DNA from: Sporosarcina beigongshangi | Lineage (GTDB): Bacteria; Actinomycetota; Actinomycetes; Actinomycetales; Micrococcaceae | Reading direction: 5' to 3' | NCBI RefSeq assembly: GCF_016820535.1 | Contig: NZ_JADHDY010000001.1 | Span: 199,221-263,220 of the forward strand | Length of the DNA stretch: 64,000 bases | In this document: piece after piece, positions 62,264 through 64,000 of the stretch | Layout of the letters: every line of letters starts with the position of its first letter | How positions within the stretch are numbered: the stretch's first letter is position 1 | Position numbers and translations under genes: made by a program | The notes under the pieces: model-generated | Told to the model about the DNA's origin: nothing | Databases searched by the model: none | What the model saw: the letters and a program-made list of their open reading frames with translations, nothing else

Positions 62264-63478
62264 CTACTCGCAGCCGACGCCGTCGCCGTCACGGTCGAAC
62301 TTCGGCTGGAATCCGGGGTCGCCGACGCGGATCGGCGAGGCGCCCGCGGCACGCACTGCGTCGCAGTTTTGGTAGAAGGCCCCAGGCGCCGGGACCTCGA
62401 CGAGCGGGGCAGGGGCCGCAGGAGCCTCCAAAGCGGGGGTTTCCACCGCTGGTGCCGGCAATTCGACCGGTGCCGCCGGCGCGACGGGGGCCACGGGTTC
62501 GATCGGTGCCGGCGGCGGCAAGACCACAGGCTGGGTGGCGGCGTCCCCGTCTCCACGTGAAGCCGTGGCGGAGGGTGCTGCAATGTCAATGCAGCCAGCC
62601 AGCACCCTGGTCATGGCGTCGTGCTCGGCCTGCGTGACCCAGAGCGCGTAGCTGGCCTTGACCGAAATTTGCCGCGCCACGTAGTCGCAGCGGTAGGCCT
62701 TGTTTGGCGGCAGCCAGGTGGCGGCGTCTCCGGCGCCCTTGCTCTGGTTGCTGGGCCCGTCCACGGCCAACAGATTGAGGGGGTCGTTGCCGAGCGCCGT
62801 GCGCTGCTCCAGCGACAACTGCTGGGCTCCCTTCTGCCAAGCGTCGTTGAGCGCCACCACATGGTCGATCTGCACGGCGCTGCTGGTCGCGGCCCCGCGC
62901 ACAAAGTTGATGGTGGTGGCGGTGTAGGGGTCGGCCAGCACGCCTGTCAGCACCACGCAGTCGCGGGTGCCGGGCTTGAACGCCTTGTCTGCAAGGTCGC
63001 GGGCCAGGATGTCGTTGCGGGTGTCGCAGCCGTTCCGGTCAACATCCGCCCACGCCTGTCCGAACTGCTCACGGCTGTACCCCGTCTTGGGGGCCCGGCC
63101 CTTGATGGGCAGCGTTGCCAGGAGCTCCAAGGCGGTGGCGGCAAAGGCCGGTTGCACAACGTTGTCCGGCGTGGCCCCGCCCGGGTCCGGGGCGGATTCG
63201 GGATCCAGGGGCGCGGTGTCCTCGGCGGACGGTTCCGGCACTGACGTCTCTTTGGGCATCGGCAGCGCAGTGGCTGAAGCGCTGGCCGACGAGGTGGTCT
63301 CCGGGGTTGTGGCTGGTGCGGGGGCAGCCTCGGCCTGCACCACGGCGCCGCATGCGGTGGTTAGGAAAAGGACTGAGGCGGCGGCTGAGGCCATGAGAAA
63401 ATCGGTGGCGCCCCATGAGGCGCTCCGGTGTGGAGCAGGCAAGCGTGGTTCTCCCGGGTGGATCGGCTGGGTTTCCAT
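62264..63478 (-). CDS. secreted lipoprotein nuclease, DUF1524/HNH with Excalibur domain
   Basis: Exported protein of 404 residues. A long n-region and hydrophobic core end in the lipobox LTTAC (Cys43). A low-complexity Ala/Pro/Thr/Ser linker (45-110) precedes a GmrSD C-terminal-like DUF1524 nuclease domain (about 120-290), whose QIDHVVALNDAW and NDPLNLLAVDG carry the HNH-type residues. A second Pro/Ala linker leads to a C-terminal Excalibur calcium-binding motif, DRDGDGVGCE. Such proteins are extracellular DNases in actinobacteria, possibly for nutrient scavenging. Start at ATG 63478; the next in-frame ATG (residue 29) is an alternative. Confidence 0.85.
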   Translation of the reverse strand: METQPIHPGEPRLPAPHRSASWGATDFLMASAAASVLFLTTACGAVVQAEAAPAPATTPETTSSASASATALPMPKETSVPEPSAEDTAPLDPESAPDPGGATPDNVVQPAFAATALELLATLPIKGRAPKTGYSREQFGQAWADVDRNGCDTRNDILARDLADKAFKPGTRDCVVLTGVLADPYTATTINFVRGAATSSAVQIDHVVALNDAWQKGAQQLSLEQRTALGNDPLNLLAVDGPSNQSKGAGDAATWLPPNKAYRCDYVARQISVKASYALWVTQAEHDAMTRVLAGCIDIAAPSATASRGDGDAATQPVVLPPPAPIEPVAPVAPAAPVELPAPAVETPALEAPAAPAPLVEVPAPGAFYQNCDAVRAAGASPIRVGDPGFQPKFDRDGDGVGCE

Positions 63479-63579
63479 CCAGCCTATCCGCCGCCGCCGA
63501 CATTGCCTGCTGCGGGCGGCATGGAGCCACGGGAGGCCAGCAGCGAGGCGGTGTCCGCCGCCATGGGACGGAGCGGGTT

Positions 63580-64000
63580 TTACACTTCGGCGAGGATGCG
63601 GCGAAGGATCTCCTCGCCGGCGAGGACTCCCCGGACGGAGGTGAGCCGCAGGTGCGGGGCCAGCCATCCGGCGTCGTGCAATTCCCCGTGGAGGGGCCGG
63701 AAGGCGAGGTCGGCATCGGCCAGCATGTCCTGGTCCAGCAGCGAATCGCCGGCCGCAATGACGGTTCCGGCACCCGTGCGGCGGGCCACCTCGGCCAGGG
63801 CGCCCGACTTGTTCACGGGCAGCGGCACGCAGTACAGCTTCCGGCCCTGCACCGACACGCCCCAGCCGGCCTCTGCACACAGCGCCGCGAGCTCCTCGAG
63901 GAAGGCCGCGGGCATCACCGCGCGATCGACGATGGCGTAGGTGAACAGGTCTTCGGCCCGTCGCAGGCGCAGGATCCACGGCGCAAAGTCCGGGTTGGAC
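63580..64000 (-). CDS. HAD-family hydrolase, cut by the right edge
   Basis: C-terminal 139 or so residues of a HAD-superfamily hydrolase; the frame continues beyond 64000, so the start and motif I are missing. The visible part contains AAGDSLLDQDML (motif IV, acidic residues for magnesium) and NKSGALAEVARR (motif III lysine), as in Cof/sucrose-phosphatase-type HADs. Similar genes occur in actinobacterial tellurium-resistance-like clusters, but that context cannot be checked here. Confidence 0.75.
   Translation of the reverse strand, partial: SNPDFAPWILRLRRAEDLFTYAIVDRAVMPAAFLEELAALCAEAGWGVSVQGRKLYCVPLPVNKSGALAEVARRTGAGTVIAAGDSLLDQDMLADADLAFRPLHGELHDAGWLAPHLRLTSVRGVLAGEEILRRILAEV

Noticed and set aside
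1-64000. tRNA, rRNA, transposase, integrase or prophage genes
   Set aside because: None seen on either strand by reading; weak tRNA genes could only be excluded by a covariance search.

Overview
The window is high-GC actinobacterial chromosome. The closest fit is Arthrobacter or a related Micrococcaceae: GC-rich codon use, LPXTG surface proteins, LuxR-type two-component systems, and a divergent CCA-adding-enzyme / NUDIX pair at the left edge that matches the conserved near-origin pcnA-mutT4 arrangement of actinobacteria. I saw no rRNA or tRNA gene, transposase, phage gene or CRISPR array. Genus assignment is inference.

Left part (1-12140): NUDIX hydrolase and divergent CCA-adding enzyme, a histidine phosphatase, a multi-membrane-segment protein overlapping a phytoene-desaturase-like oxidoreductase, a META-domain lipoprotein, an FtsX/MacB-type ABC exporter facing a sensor kinase/response regulator pair across a palindrome, and a secreted NlpC/P60 hydrolase.

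Centre (12140-30770), the most interesting region: a secreted 2146-residue amylase with two different GH13 catalytic domains and three CBM25-like starch-binding modules; a lipoprotein; a three-gene sortase pilus operon (lectin-tipped LPETG adhesin, LPLTG shaft pilin, class C sortase); and a secreted 1584-residue GH31 enzyme with NEW3/NPCBM modules. The amylase and the pilus operon have near-identical promoters, each with two 14-bp LacI-family-like operators exactly 23 bp apart and the second operator running into the -35 box. I read this as a co-regulated programme that builds a carbohydrate-binding pilus when secreted alpha-glucan enzymes are made.

Right of this (30770-43210): a second kinase/regulator pair, 32-bp tandem repeats and a 22-bp palindrome, an ABC-F ATPase, a divergent pair of a TIGR03364-like oxidoreductase and a phosphonatase-like hydrolase, an MFS transporter, a PAP2 phosphatase, and an ABC-2 transporter with a third kinase/regulator pair.

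Right end (43210-64000): M18 aminopeptidase, DUF1345 membrane protein, an 894-residue membrane protein with a TcaA-like ectodomain, a TM0106-type nuclease-helicase, an AraC regulator next to two DUF1772 membrane proteins, a TIGR01777 SDR, an MFS transporter divergent from a MalY/PatB aminotransferase, a LysG-LysE-type pair, a run of small ORFs with strong Shine-Dalgarno sites ending in a perfect terminator, a secreted DUF1524/Excalibur nuclease and a HAD hydrolase cut by the right edge. Several intergenic spaces hold palindromic or direct repeats.
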